This document shows positions 1-10,468 of a stretch of 44,699 bases of DNA, piece by piece. The translations under genes and the position numbers were made by a program. Source of the stretch: an uncultured Eubacteriales bacterium (GTDB lineage Bacteria; Bacillota; Clostridia; Oscillospirales; Oscillospiraceae). The stretch is from the NCBI GenBank assembly GCA_900546415.1, contig URCY01000009.1, forward strand, positions 1 through 44,699. Reading direction: 5' to 3'. The notes under the pieces were generated by a model, which searched no databases, was not told where the DNA came from, and saw only the letters and a program-made list of their open reading frames with translations. Every line of letters starts with the position of its first letter. Position 1 is the first letter of the stretch.

Positions 1-54
<54 letters not shown>

Positions 55-85
55 AAGTTTTTATGCATTTCTCAAGTGCAAGGGT

Positions 86-114
86 ATTATATCAGACTTT
101 TCTCCAAAATGCAA
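86..114 (-). promoter_or_regulatory. sigma-A promoter for tRNA-Ala
   Basis: On the minus strand TTGCAT (114-109), a 17-base spacer and a perfect TATAAT (91-86) lie about 30 bases ahead of the tRNA 5' end. Confidence 0.85.
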
Positions 115-213
115 GCACTTTTTTCGTTTTTTAGAAAAAATTTCGGAATGCTCCGTTATCAGTCGCTGATGCGATCCTGATACGGGATTAGAACCCACGG
201 CTTTGCCCCGATA

Positions 214-256
214 TTTTGAAGCGTCAACTGCGCTCAGCGCAATTGACGCTTCAAAA
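214..256. repeat. 43-base near-perfect palindrome
   Basis: A 20-bp stem with one mismatch and a three-base loop (TCA, 234-236); outer arm TTTTGAAGCGTCAA, inner arm TGCGC. Neither strand has a U-tract after the stem, so it is not a canonical intrinsic terminator. It lies between the PII-like gene and the tRNA promoter and is the only strong structure there. Confidence 0.7.
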
Positions 257-454
257 GCCGTCTTTCGGGAAGCCTGCACCGCTGCGGCGGCAACGAGCAC
301 ACGATGCGCTTTCGGTATCAGGCGCAGAAGCTCCGGGGCCGACTTCCTGACTGCAGGAGGATAACGAAGCCGATCCGGATCGGCAAACGGGACGTTCGGC
401 CGACCGGAAATAACCGGAGCAATCCGGTACGGCACAATTTTCCAAGCTGTCCCG
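257..454. other. non-coding stretch between tRNA-Ala and the PII-like gene
   Basis: No convincing gene. The open frames on both strands lack a ribosome binding site and any recognisable domain. It contains a 16-base palindrome GCCGATCCGGATCGGC (369-384) and several CCGG-rich short dyads. It could be the 3' untranslated end of the DUF1538/PII-like transcript; I see no terminator with a U-tract. Confidence 0.5.
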
Positions 455-1144
455 TTATATTCCGGCGACAGAATCTATCGGCAGAGACATGACGATTCCC
501 TGAGCCTCGCTGTGCATACCGCAGCTTTCTCCGATGCACTTCATAAGTGCCACCTTATTTACAGATTCCGTCAGAATCAAAACGATCTCTTTTTCATCCT
601 GAACGCTCAAGCCCCAAAAGCTGGTCGCGTCCTTATCCCCGATGCGCCGACTGTGGATCACGGTGCCGCCTTTGGCCCCGGCAGCACGAACAGTCTCCAT
701 CACATCGCCGCTGAAGCCACGGTTTACGATCGCTGCAACGAGCGAATACTTTGTTTCTGACATTCTGCTCTCTTCCTTTCCTTTGATGCCCGGCACTTCT
801 TTTTCTGTGCCCTGCGTGAGAATACGAAAAATCAGATTGGTAGCTCCGTTCAGCGGGATCGTGAAGGCAATTCCGCTGTTTGCTGCATGAAGCCTCAATT
901 CCGAACGCAGCTTGTCCATCAGAACATCCGACAGGTTCTTCGGGACCATACTGATCAAAACGCTTTTGTCGATGCTGCCGAGTCCGAGCATATCCATGAT
1001 CTCGCTGGAGGCAGTGCCCTCGGCGCTAAATCGGTATTGCAGCGGCAGCGCTCTTTTTTTGAACAATTCTGCCGCTTGGTCGGCCAGCTTCGGAGTCGTG
1101 ATCAGTGTCAGCAGATGAAAAGCCGCCTTTTCGTCGTGATTCAT
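455..1144 (-). CDS. PII-like signalling protein, two PII-like repeats
   Basis: A 229-residue protein, about twice a PII monomer. I read two ferredoxin-like PII halves: residues 1 to about 112, and a second half starting with MSETKYSLVAAIVNRG near residue 128 that contains the PII-like stretch GFSGDVMETVRAAGAKGG. Proteins like this are annotated as P-II family nitrogen regulators and are often encoded next to DUF1538 membrane proteins, as here. The start codon directly follows the stop codon of the DUF1538 gene, whose GAGGAGGGAGAG 3' end serves as the ribosome binding site, so translation is probably coupled. The likely role is ligand-dependent control of the partner transporter; the ligand is unknown. 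Confidence 0.75.
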   Translation of the reverse strand: MNHDEKAAFHLLTLITTPKLADQAAELFKKRALPLQYRFSAEGTASSEIMDMLGLGSIDKSVLISMVPKNLSDVLMDKLRSELRLHAANSGIAFTIPLNGATNLIFRILTQGTEKEVPGIKGKEESRMSETKYSLVAAIVNRGFSGDVMETVRAAGAKGGTVIHSRRIGDKDATSFWGLSVQDEKEIVLILTESVNKVALMKCIGESCGMHSEAQGIVMSLPIDSVAGI

Positions 1145-2674
1145 TTACTCTCCCTCCTCAAGATCAACGATCGCATCGCAATCGTCGGCAATTCCAGCCG
1201 TTCCTGTCGATGTTCTCTTTCCGGTCTTCAGCTTATATACAAGACCCATAAGCTGAATGGCAATCAGCGGCGTCAGGGCAACCAGTGCAACCACGCCGAA
1301 TGCATCGGTCATCAGATTTCCGCCAAGCGCCCCACATACGCCGATGCTGAGGGGCAGCAAAAACGTCGAGGTCATCGGGCCGCTGGCGACACCGCCGGAG
1401 TCAAACGCGATGCCAACAAAAATATCCGGAACAAAACGGGACAGCACCAGAGCAACGAGGTATCCGGGGATCACAAGCCAATGGATAGAGACCCCGGTAA
1501 GGACACGGAGCATTGCCAGCCCCACGCTGACAGCGACGCCGATCGACATACAGCGGTTCATCATTTTTACGGAAATGGCGCCGTTTGTAACGGTCTCCAC
1601 CTGATGGTTCAGCACCTGGATCGCAGGCTCCGCCTTTACGATATAGTAACCGATCAGCATACCGATGGGGATCAGAACCCATCGGAAGGACACCCCGGCC
1701 AGCTCTTTGCCAAGGTAGGAGCCGACCGGCGCGAAGCCGACGTTGGCTCCGCAGAGAAACAGCACCAGCCCGATGTATGTATACACAAAGCCAACGGCAA
1801 TGCGCTTGATCTGCCGCTTATGGTAACGGCGGGTCATCGTTTGGAAGATCACAAATACCGCGATGATCGGCAGCAGCGACACAAGGACTTCCTTGGCATA
1901 CAGCGGCAGACCTTGCGCAAACACACGGGCAACATCCTGCGTGGTGACAACGGTCGCCACATCGGTGAGCGTGTACGCGGCCTCGGTCGGCTTGTAGAAG
2001 CAGCCGAGGATGAGAACGGCGAGGATCGGCCCGACACTGGAAAGCGCAACCAATCCGAAGCTGTCGCTGGCTGCATTTTTATCGCTTCGCACAGAGGCAA
2101 GACCGACGCCCATTGCCATAATGAAAGGTACTGTCATAGGGCCGGTGGTAACGCCGCCCGAATCAAATGCCACTGCAAGGAACTCCTTCGGCACAAACAG
2201 CGATACAAGGATAAGCGCGGCATAGCAGATGATCAGCAGAACGGAAAGGCCGATCTTATAGCGGATGCGAATGATTGCCAACGCCAGGAAAAAGCCGACC
2301 CCGAGCGCTACCGTCAGAATCAGCACGGCATTGGGAACGGAGGGCACCTGACTGGCAAGAACCTGCAGATCCGGCTCGGATACGGTAATGATAACACCCA
2401 TAACAAAGCCGGTCAGCAAAACCGTTATGAGCTTTTTCTTTTTCGAGATCTGCACGCCCACGCCCTCTCCGATCGGCGTCATCGCCATCTCCGCACCGAG
2501 CTGGAAAAACCCCATTCCGACGATTAGCATGAGCGCTCCGGTAAGAAACATGACAATGCTGCCAAGCTCCATCGGAACCAGGAAAACGCTGAGCATCAGA
2601 ACGATTCCGGTGATCGGAAGAACGGCGGAGAGAGACTCGTTGATTTTTTCTTTCAGTTTCAGATTCAAGTGCAT
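1145..2674 (-). CDS. DUF1538 family membrane protein, internally duplicated
   Basis: About 509 residues from the chosen ATG, with many hydrophobic segments. The two halves are homologous: each has an acidic-Pro motif (SEPDLQVLASQV, AEPAIQVLNHQV) and later a signature AFDSGGV..GPMT, about 253 residues apart. This is the two-repeat DUF1538 architecture. From memory, a two-protein DUF1538 pair (UmpAB of Halomonas) was reported as a monovalent cation/proton antiporter, so ion transport is plausible but unproven here. The ATG at 2674 has AGGAGG two bases upstream; an upstream TTG frame would add 13 residues that are only a read-through of a duplicated RBS/start block. The PII-like gene follows with no gap. 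Confidence 0.85.
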   Translation of the reverse strand: MHLNLKLKEKINESLSAVLPITGIVLMLSVFLVPMELGSIVMFLTGALMLIVGMGFFQLGAEMAMTPIGEGVGVQISKKKKLITVLLTGFVMGVIITVSEPDLQVLASQVPSVPNAVLILTVALGVGFFLALAIIRIRYKIGLSVLLIICYAALILVSLFVPKEFLAVAFDSGGVTTGPMTVPFIMAMGVGLASVRSDKNAASDSFGLVALSSVGPILAVLILGCFYKPTEAAYTLTDVATVVTTQDVARVFAQGLPLYAKEVLVSLLPIIAVFVIFQTMTRRYHKRQIKRIAVGFVYTYIGLVLFLCGANVGFAPVGSYLGKELAGVSFRWVLIPIGMLIGYYIVKAEPAIQVLNHQVETVTNGAISVKMMNRCMSIGVAVSVGLAMLRVLTGVSIHWLVIPGYLVALVLSRFVPDIFVGIAFDSGGVASGPMTSTFLLPLSIGVCGALGGNLMTDAFGVVALVALTPLIAIQLMGLVYKLKTGKRTSTGTAGIADDCDAIVDLEEGE

Positions 2675-2710
2675 GTCCTCCTGTTCAGATTCAAGTGCAT
2701 ATCCTCCTGT
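2659..2710 (-). repeat. tandem 26-bp duplication of RBS and start codon
   Basis: Two head-to-tail 26-base units (2710-2685 and 2684-2659) differ at one base (AGGAGGAT versus AGGAGGAC). Each carries AGGAGG, an ATG and the codons for MHLNL. The second copy starts the DUF1538 gene; the first starts a short out-of-frame peptide. Confidence 0.9.
2665..2700 (-). CDS. putative 11-codon leader peptide overlapping the DUF1538 start
   Basis: The upstream ATG (2700) with its own AGGAGG (2708-2703) reads MHLNLNRRTCT and stops at TGA (2667-2665), nine bases inside the DUF1538 gene, in another frame. It contains the RBS of the real gene, so ribosomes translating it would pass over that RBS and terminate just past the real start. 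Whether it is translated is unknown; it may be only a by-product of the tandem duplication. Confidence 0.4.
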   Translation of the reverse strand: MHLNLNRRTCT

Positions 2711-2920
2711 CAACAGGATATTTTTTGCCGCTTTAAACCCGGCACGACCTCCGCTGCGGCTTATGATCCCTTCGCCAGCTTCTTAAAATCGCATTCGCAC
2801 CGGCGGCATCCGCGCGCGTCAATTCCCTTCCACGCCGCCCGTCTTAACAGAAACCGCTCGCCGGATAAGCCGGTGGGCGGTTATTGGTTTCTGTGTTTGG
2901 CCTTATGCAGGCGAACGCTC
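2711..2920 (-). other. leader region of the DUF1538 gene with a compound hairpin
   Basis: No gene. The stretch has an outer stem CAGAAACC/GGTTTCTG (2848-2893) closing an inner CCGG-rich stem. I do not recognise a known riboswitch. I found no convincing promoter; a TTGACG box lacks a matching -10 element. Confidence 0.4.
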
Positions 2921-3080
2921 AGGAATCTCTGAATCAATCGACTGCGGCGCTCAGCGGGTCTTTTTCCCAAACTGATTGGTTTGAAAATCTTGAAATACGG
3001 AAAGGATTCCTGCAAGTTTCAAGCCTCAATTTGGAATAAAATCCCTCGCTGACCGCTCTTGCGATTTAATCAGAGCTTCC
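2921..3080 (+). repeat. 160-bp foldback repeat, copy A
   Basis: One of three near-full-length copies (also 13447-13606 and 18031-18191). The ends form an inverted repeat: AGGAATCTCTGAATCAATCG at the left, and the complement of GGAAGCTCTGATTAAATCGC at the right. Subterminal GCTCAGCGG/CGCTGACCGC and central GGTTTGAAAAT...CAAGCCTC blocks also pair, so the unit can fold into one long hairpin. The right end overlaps the last 15 bases of rnc and supplies its stop codon. It carries no ORF and no transposase. Confidence 0.85.
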
Positions 3081-3773
3081 CTCGAATTTCGCTCCGTGCT
3101 TTCCGCGGATCGCGTCGATTGCCTGATGTGCTGCTGCCTGCTCGGCGCGCTTTTTGCTCGTGCCGACGCCGACACCGATCGGCTTGCCGTTCAGGCAAAC
3201 CTGCACGCAGAATTCCTTGCAGTGATCCGGGCCGCGTTCCTCGAGCAGCTCATAGCTCAGCGTCTGCTCACGCTTCTGCTGCACCAGCTCCTGCAGCTCC
3301 GTTTTGAAATCCCGAAGCTTTTCCGCCTCGGCGAGCTTCGGCAGGATCAGCCGGCCGATGATCCCCTTTGCGGCCTCAAAGCCGCCGTCCAGATAGGCTG
3401 CGGCAATCACCGACTCCATCACGTCGCAGAGAATGCTGCTGCGGTCGCAGCCGCCGTTCTGTGCCTCGCCGTGGCCGAGCAGGATCGCCTGTCCCAGCTT
3501 CAGCTCACGCGCGATTGCCGCAAGATTGTTCTCGCAGACCAGCTCCGCGCGGATGCGCGTCAGCTCCCCCTCCAGCTTGTCCGGAAATCTGCGGTAAAGG
3601 TAGTCCGCCGTGACAAAGCCGAGGATCGAGTCACCCAAAAATTCCAGCCGCTCATAGCTCTTCAGAGCGTCCTTGCTGATCTCGTTGGCATAGGACGTGT
3701 GCGAGAGCGCCTGCTCCAAAAGCGCCGCGTTGCGGTAATGATAGCCCAGCGCGCGTTCAAGCCTCTGATACAT
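3066..3773 (-). CDS. rnc: ribonuclease III
   Basis: A 235-residue double-strand-specific endoribonuclease that processes rRNA precursors and structured mRNAs. The RNase III signature ERLEFLGDSIL is at residues 41-51, with a second acidic helix (CDVMESVIAAAYLDGG) completing the catalytic centre. A C-terminal double-stranded RNA-binding domain (about 160-228) ends in KKRAEQAAAHQAI. ATG 3773 has AGGAGG six bases upstream and lies 17 bases inside plsX; an earlier in-frame start has no comparable RBS. It is the last gene of the operon. The final residues GSSD and the stop codon come from the end of the neighbouring foldback repeat, so the natural C-terminus may have been altered. Confidence 0.96.
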   Translation of the reverse strand: MYQRLERALGYHYRNAALLEQALSHTSYANEISKDALKSYERLEFLGDSILGFVTADYLYRRFPDKLEGELTRIRAELVCENNLAAIARELKLGQAILLGHGEAQNGGCDRSSILCDVMESVIAAAYLDGGFEAAKGIIGRLILPKLAEAEKLRDFKTELQELVQQKREQTLSYELLEERGPDHCKEFCVQVCLNGKPIGVGVGTSKKRAEQAAAHQAIDAIRGKHGAKFEGSSD

Positions 3774-4796
3774 GCTCTGCCTCCTGACGTGCATCGGTGA
3801 TGCTCGCGATATTCGCGCGGATCTCGTCGCAGAAGCCGCTGTTCACCGCATCCATCGCCTGACGGATCGCGCCGCGGATCGCCACGGCGTCCGACGAGCC
3901 GTGCGCCTTGATGACAGGCTTCGTAATGCCGACGAGCATCGAGCCGCCGACCTTGCGATAGTCCATCTGCTCCTGCAGGGCCTTGACGCCCCTGCGGCAG
4001 AAGAGATAGCCGAGCTTCGAGGCCGGACTGCGCAGGAAAATCCCCTTGATCTGCCGCCCCATATACTGCGCCGTGCCCTCAACGGCCTTGAGCAGGATGT
4101 TGCCGGAGAAGCCGTCGGCGACGATCACGTCAGCCTTGTCGTTCAGCACGTCGCGCGCTTCAATATTCCCGGTGAAATGCAGCAGTCCGCGTCTGGACGC
4201 CTCCTGCAAGAGGCGATATGCCTCCTTATGCAGCCCGTCGCCCTTGGAATCCTCCGCGCCGTTGTTCAGCAGCGCCACGCGCGGCTGCAGCTTATGCAGT
4301 GCCTTTCGGGCATAAAGCGAGCCCATGCAGCCGAATTGCAGCAGGAATTCCGGCGTACACTCGGCGTTCGCCCCGGCATCGATCAGGACGCTGCCGCTGC
4401 CGATCGGCATGATCGGTGCAAACGCCGCGCGGCGAATGCCCCGGATGCGCTTGACGACGAGCGTGGCCGCCGTCAACAGTGCGCCGGTGTTCCCGGCAGA
4501 AATAAACGCGTCGCCCTCGCCGTCTGCGAGCATCTTCAGGCCGAGCACCATGGACGACGTCCGGTGCTGCTTGACGACCTCGGTCGGATCGGCGTGCATG
4601 TCGACCACATCCGGCGCGTCGGCGACCTCCACACCGGCCGGCAGGGTGTCCCAGCCCCCGGCGCGCATCGCGTTCAGCACGTCCTCGCCGCGTCCGACCA
4701 AAACGATCTCCGTTTTGTATTCCTCTGCGGCCTGTAAAGCGCCGAGCACGATCTCCTTCGGAGCGTGATCGCCGCCCATTGCGTCGATGATGATCT

Positions 4797-4800
<4 letters not shown>
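3757..4800 (-). CDS. plsX: phosphate acyltransferase PlsX
   Basis: A 347-residue enzyme that converts acyl-ACP and phosphate to acyl-phosphate, the first committed step of PlsX/PlsY phospholipid synthesis at the membrane. The N-terminus IIIDAMGGDHAP is the family hallmark, followed by NTGALLTAATL and an ADGFSGNILLKAVEG motif, with normal length. The start overlaps the trmFO stop by four bases (ATGA) and the end overlaps rnc. The plsX-rnc order is common in Firmicutes, where fapR or acpP often sits nearby; neither is present here. Confidence 0.96.
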
Positions 4801-6109
<1,309 letters not shown>

Positions 6110-6113
<4 letters not shown>

Positions 6114-8401
6114 GCCTTCGGCTCCCTTGCGGCCTTGGTCGGCTTCTTCGCTGCGGACTTTTTTGCGGCGGTTTTCTTGGCCGTCGTCTTTTTGGCGGCG
6201 GTTTTCTTCGCAGCGGTCTTCGGCGCTTCCTCAGCAGGCGTCTCCTCCACGGCCTCGGCCGTGTCGACCGTCTCGGTCGTGGCCTTGGGCATACGGCGGC
6301 GATAGCCGCGCTTGTCCTCGGGCACGAATTCCGGGCAGGCCTCGTTGATGCAGAAGGGCTTCATGCGCCCCTTGCCGGATTTTTTGAAGAGCGTCTGGCC
6401 GCAGCTCGGGCAGTCGTTGGCCGTGGGCACGTCCCACGTCATAAAGCCGCATTCCGCCCCGCGCTCGCAGGCATAGAACACATAGCCCTTCTTGCTCTTG
6501 CGCTTGAGGATGCCGCTGCCGCATTTCGGGCAGCGTCCGGGCATCCGCTCGACGAGCGGCTTGGTGTTTTTGCATTCCGGGAAGCCGGGACACGCCAGAA
6601 ACCGCCCGAACCGGCCGCTTTTAACGACCATCTGCCGCCCGCAAAGCTCGCAGACCTCGTCGGAGACCTCGTCCGGCACCTTGATGCGCTTGCCGTCGAG
6701 CGCCTCCTCGGCCTCCTCCATCTCGGCGTGGAAGCCCTTGTAAAATTCGCGCAGAACGGCCTTCCAGTTCCGCTTCCCTGCCTCGACCTCGTCGAGCTGA
6801 TGCTCCATATTCGCCGTGAACTCCACGTCGATCACGTCGTTGAAGTGCTCGATCATCAGATCCGTCACGACGACGCCCAATGGCGTCGGGGACAGGCGCT
6901 TGTCTTTTTTGATCACATATTCGCGGTCCTGGATCGTTGCGACGATCGTCGCGTAGGTCGACGGACGGCCGACGCCGCGATCCTCCATTGCCTTGACCAG
7001 CGTCGCCTCGGTATAGCGCGCGGGCGGGTTGGTGAAATGCTGCTCCTTTTCGGTCTTTTCTGCCGTGAGCCGTTCGCCGCCGTCCAGCTCGGGCAGCGTG
7101 TTCGGCTTTTCTGCGCTCTCGTCGTCGCGCCCTTCCTCATAGACCGCCGTAAAGCCGGGGAACTTCAAAATCTGCTCACCCGCGCGGAAGACGTGTTCCT
7201 TGCAGACCGCGTCGATCTGCACGGCGTCATAGAGCGCGTCGGCCATCTGGCAGGCGACAAAGCGGCTCCAGATCAGCTTATAGAGCCGGTACTGCTCCTT
7301 GGTCAGGTCGTCCTTGACGGACTCCGGGTCGAGCCGGACGTTGCTCGGGCGAATGGCCTCGTGCGCGTCCTGCGCGCCCTCCTTTTTGCGGAAGCGGCGC
7401 GGCGACCCGGCATAGTAGCGCTCGCCGTAGCGCGCGGAGATAAAGTCCTTCGCTGCGGCCAGCGCCTCCTCGGAGAGGCGCAGAGAATCGGTACGCATAT
7501 AGGTAATGAGGCCGACCGTGCCCTCGCCGCTGATGTCGATGCCCTCATAGAGCTGCTGCGCAATCGCCATCGTGCGGCGCGGCGTCATGTTCAGCTTGCG
7601 CGAGGCCTCCTGCTGGAGCGTCGAGGTGATGAACGGCGGCGTCGGCGCGCGGCGCTTTTCCGTGCGCTTGATGTTGCCGATCGTGAATTCCTGCCCCTGA
7701 ATGTCCGCAAGCAGCTCGTTGACCTCCTGCTCGTTGGCGAGCTCGCGCTTCTTGCCGTCGCCGTAATAGCGCGCGGTAAAGCTGCCGGGCTTGTCCATGC
7801 AGCGCAGGAGCACGTCGAGCGTCCAGTATTCCTTCGGAACAAAGGCCTCGATCTCGCGCTCACGCTCCACGACGAAGCGCGTCGCGACGGACTGCACGCG
7901 TCCGGCGGACAGGCCGCGCCGGATCTTCTTCCAGAGCAGCGGGCTGAGCTGATAGCCGACGATGCGGTCGAGCACGCGGCGCGCCTGCTGTGCGTCGACA
8001 AGGTTATAGTCGATGTCGCGCGGCTTTGCGATGCTCTCCGTGACGACCTTTTTCGTGATCTCGTTGAAGGTCACGCGGCGGGTCTTGTCGTCCGGCAGTC
8101 CCAGCAGCACCTTCAGGTGCCACGAGATCGCCTCTCCCTCGCGGTCCGGGTCGGTTGCGAGATAGACGCAGTCGGCCTTTTTCGACGCCTTGCGCAGCTC
8201 GTCGATGATGGCCTCCTTCCCGGCCAGCGGGCGGTATTCCGGCTCAAAATCGTGGTCAAAATCCACGCCCATCGTGCTTTTGGGCAGGTCGCGCAGATGA
8301 CCCATGCTGGCCTCCACGCGGTAATCCGGCCCGAGATATTTTCCGATCGTCTTGGCCTTCGAGGGCGACTCGACGATCACCAGATTTGTTCCCTTGGACA
8401 T
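6110..8401 (-). CDS. topA: DNA topoisomerase I
   Basis: A 763-residue type IA topoisomerase relaxing negative supercoils. The Toprim domain has VIVESPSKAKTI (8-19) and the acidic DPDREGE (84-90). The catalytic tyrosine is Tyr301 in the motif TYMRTDS. Three C-terminal four-cysteine zinc modules follow (CELCGRQ, CPKCGSG, CPSCGQT). The protein ends in a lysine-alanine tail of about 35 residues built from AAKK units, resembling histone H1 tails, which probably adds non-specific DNA binding. ATG 8401 is preceded by GGAGG at eight bases. The gene lies between dprA and trmFO in the operon. Confidence 0.97.
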
Positions 8402-8440
8402 GAAGGAACCTCCAAGCTTTGAGATAGATTCGGAAGCCTT

Positions 8441-9655
8441 TCAGAGCTTCCGCAGATTTCCGTTTTCCCGGACGGCGAGCCGCTTGATCTGCAGCATCGT
8501 CATCGCCGCCAGCACGCGCTGCGTGGGCAGACCGGCGCGGGCGATGACCTCGTCGGCCGGCTCCGGCTCAGTGCCGAGCACCTCGAGCAGCCGACGCTCG
8601 TCGTCGGTGAGAACAGGCTCTTTGCCGTCACTATAAGTCTTTCGCGGCGGATTGTCAACGACTTTTTTCTCCTCCGGCGGCTCGGGCGGCTCCGCCACCG
8701 GCGAATAGACCGGCAGCGCGCTGCCGTAACGCGTGCGGTAGATGCGCTCGAGCGACTCCTTACGCCGCGCGTCGGCAAGCTTTCCCGGGAAGAGGTAGGT
8801 ATAATTCGACAGCAGCTCCCAGCCGTCGGTGACCATCTGCGCGCCCTCGCGCAGGAGGCGGTTCGTCCCCTCGTTGTTCTTCACGCCGATGTTGCCGGGG
8901 ATCGCGAAGACGTCGCGTCCCTGCTCGAGCGCGTGCTGCGCGGTGATGAGCGCGCCGCTCTGCTCCGGCGCTTCGATCACGAGCACGCCCACGGAAAGTC
9001 CGCTGATGATGCGGTTGCGCGCCGGGAAGTTGCCGCGATCCGGGCGCGTTCCCGGCGGATATTCGCTGAGCAGGCAGCCATGCGCGACGATGTCGCGGAA
9101 GAGGAAGCGGTTTTCCGGCGGATAAACGACGTCCACGCCGCAGCCGAGCACGCAGGCCACCGGCATCATGGAATCGAGCGCTCCGCGCAGCGCCATTGTG
9201 TCAATGCCTCGCGCGCCGCCGGAGACGATCATGCCGCCGCTGGCCGCGATCAGTCTGGAAAACTGCTTGGCGTGCAGCAGACCGTAGGCGCTGCATTTAC
9301 GCGTGCCGACCACTGCGATCGCGGCCTCGTCGTCAAAATTCGGCAGCGAGCCTCTGTAATACAGCACGGGCGGCGCGTCCGGCAGGCTGCGCAGCCGGTC
9401 TGGATATTCGTCCATATGGTAGCAGACGATATGGATGTCCTTGTTGTCGCAGTCGACCAGAATCTGCTCGGCTGCGCTCAGATCCTTGTCGAGCACGCCC
9501 TCAAGCCAACGCGCCTCAAAGCCCTCGGTGCTGCGGCACATCTCCTCCGTCAGGGCATAGACGCGCTCGGCGGAGCCGAACAGGCGGATCAGCGCCGCCC
9601 GTCCGACTGGCCCGATCCCCTTTCTGGTCGTCAGCCATATCCAATGCTTTTCCAT
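8441..9655 (-). CDS. dprA: DNA-processing protein DprA
   Basis: 404 residues. DprA loads RecA on incoming single-stranded DNA in natural transformation and is also kept in bacteria not known to be competent. The Rossmann-like core carries AIAVVGTRKCSAYG near residue 112, VSGGARGID, and GNFPARNRIISGLS followed by EQSGALITAQHA, all diagnostic. An N-terminal helical region and a C-terminal winged-helix-like segment (DEVIARAGLPTQRVLAAM) flank it. GAGGAG precedes the ATG. It is 24 bases downstream of the SpoU methyltransferase gene and 39 bases upstream of topA. Confidence 0.95.
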   Translation of the reverse strand: MEKHWIWLTTRKGIGPVGRAALIRLFGSAERVYALTEEMCRSTEGFEARWLEGVLDKDLSAAEQILVDCDNKDIHIVCYHMDEYPDRLRSLPDAPPVLYYRGSLPNFDDEAAIAVVGTRKCSAYGLLHAKQFSRLIAASGGMIVSGGARGIDTMALRGALDSMMPVACVLGCGVDVVYPPENRFLFRDIVAHGCLLSEYPPGTRPDRGNFPARNRIISGLSVGVLVIEAPEQSGALITAQHALEQGRDVFAIPGNIGVKNNEGTNRLLREGAQMVTDGWELLSNYTYLFPGKLADARRKESLERIYRTRYGSALPVYSPVAEPPEPPEEKKVVDNPPRKTYSDGKEPVLTDDERRLLEVLGTEPEPADEVIARAGLPTQRVLAAMTMLQIKRLAVRENGNLRKL

Positions 9656-9679
9656 ATGCGCCGCGCTCCTCAGAATTGT

Positions 9680-10426
9680 CTAATTTCTCATCTGCCAAAG
9701 TACGATCGTTGCAGCGACCGCCGCGTTCAGAGATTCGCAGCGCTGCTGCATGGGAATGATGATTTTTTTGTCGCTGGCCTCCAGCAGCTCCTGACAGATG
9801 CCCTGCCCCTCGCTGCCGATCACGACGAGATAGTCGTTCATGTGAACGCGCCGCAGATCCTCGGAATCCGGCGCGAGCGCCGTGGCCGCGAGCGGAACGC
9901 CCTGCGCCCGGCAGACCGCCAGAATTTCCTCCATCGGAGCGCTCTGCGGCGGCGTGCGCAGCACGGCGCCCATCGAAGCGCGGACGGTCTTCTCCGAAAA
10001 CGGGTCGGCGCAGCCGTTCGTCAGCAGCACCGGCACGTCAAGGGCGTCCGCCGTGCGGAGGATCGTCCCAAGGTTGCCGGGGTCCTGGATGCGGTCGAGC
10101 AGGAGCATCCCGCGCCGCACCGTCAGCGGCTCCGGCTCGGGAAGCATGCAGGAAAAAAGCACGCCCTGCGGCGATTTCATGACCGAGATGCGCTCCATCA
10201 GGCTCTCCGGAACCGTCACGACCCGCGTCCCGGGCGGCAGCTCCGGCAGCCCGAAGCCCTCTGTCGCCACGACGGTGTCGATTTTGGGATACCATTGCAG
10301 CGCCTCGCGCAGCAGCTTGCGTCCCTCGCAGAGGAACTGTCCGCATTGCGCGCGGTAGGCGCGGTCGGTGTGCAGCTTTTTCAAATGCGCGATCAGGGGA
10401 TTCTTCGCGCTGGTGATGCGCTCCAT
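9680..10426 (-). CDS. TrmH/SpoU family RNA 2'-O-methyltransferase
   Basis: 248 residues. An N-terminal substrate-binding domain (SAKNPLIAHLKKL, FLCEGRKLL) precedes a SPOUT knot methyltransferase domain with the three family motifs: DPGNLGTILRTADAL, VVIGSEGQGI and IPMQQRCESLNAAVA. It transfers a methyl group from S-adenosylmethionine to a ribose in rRNA or tRNA; the exact target cannot be read from sequence, so no symbol is given. It is the first gene of the minus-strand operon, with AAAGGA eight bases ahead of the ATG and a clear promoter at 10469-10496. Confidence 0.92.
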   Translation of the reverse strand: MERITSAKNPLIAHLKKLHTDRAYRAQCGQFLCEGRKLLREALQWYPKIDTVVATEGFGLPELPPGTRVVTVPESLMERISVMKSPQGVLFSCMLPEPEPLTVRRGMLLLDRIQDPGNLGTILRTADALDVPVLLTNGCADPFSEKTVRASMGAVLRTPPQSAPMEEILAVCRAQGVPLAATALAPDSEDLRRVHMNDYLVVIGSEGQGICQELLEASDKKIIIPMQQRCESLNAAVAATIVLWQMRN

Positions 10427-10468
10427 GCGTTGCGTCCTTTCGAGTTAAAATACCATATACTCTTTGTT

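Noticed and set aside
61..435. Open frame on the minus strand across the tRNA-Ala upstream region
   Set aside because: It reads through the tRNA promoter and the long palindrome, has no RBS and no domain.
887..2527. Long plus-strand open frame opposite the DUF1538 gene
   Set aside because: It is a shadow of a GC-rich gene: no RBS, His/Arg/Asp-rich nonsense composition, and the opposite strand codes for a clear membrane family.
2848..2893. Possible riboswitch ahead of the DUF1538 gene
   Set aside because: The compound hairpin does not match a riboswitch I can recognise and no expression platform is evident; kept only as a leader note.
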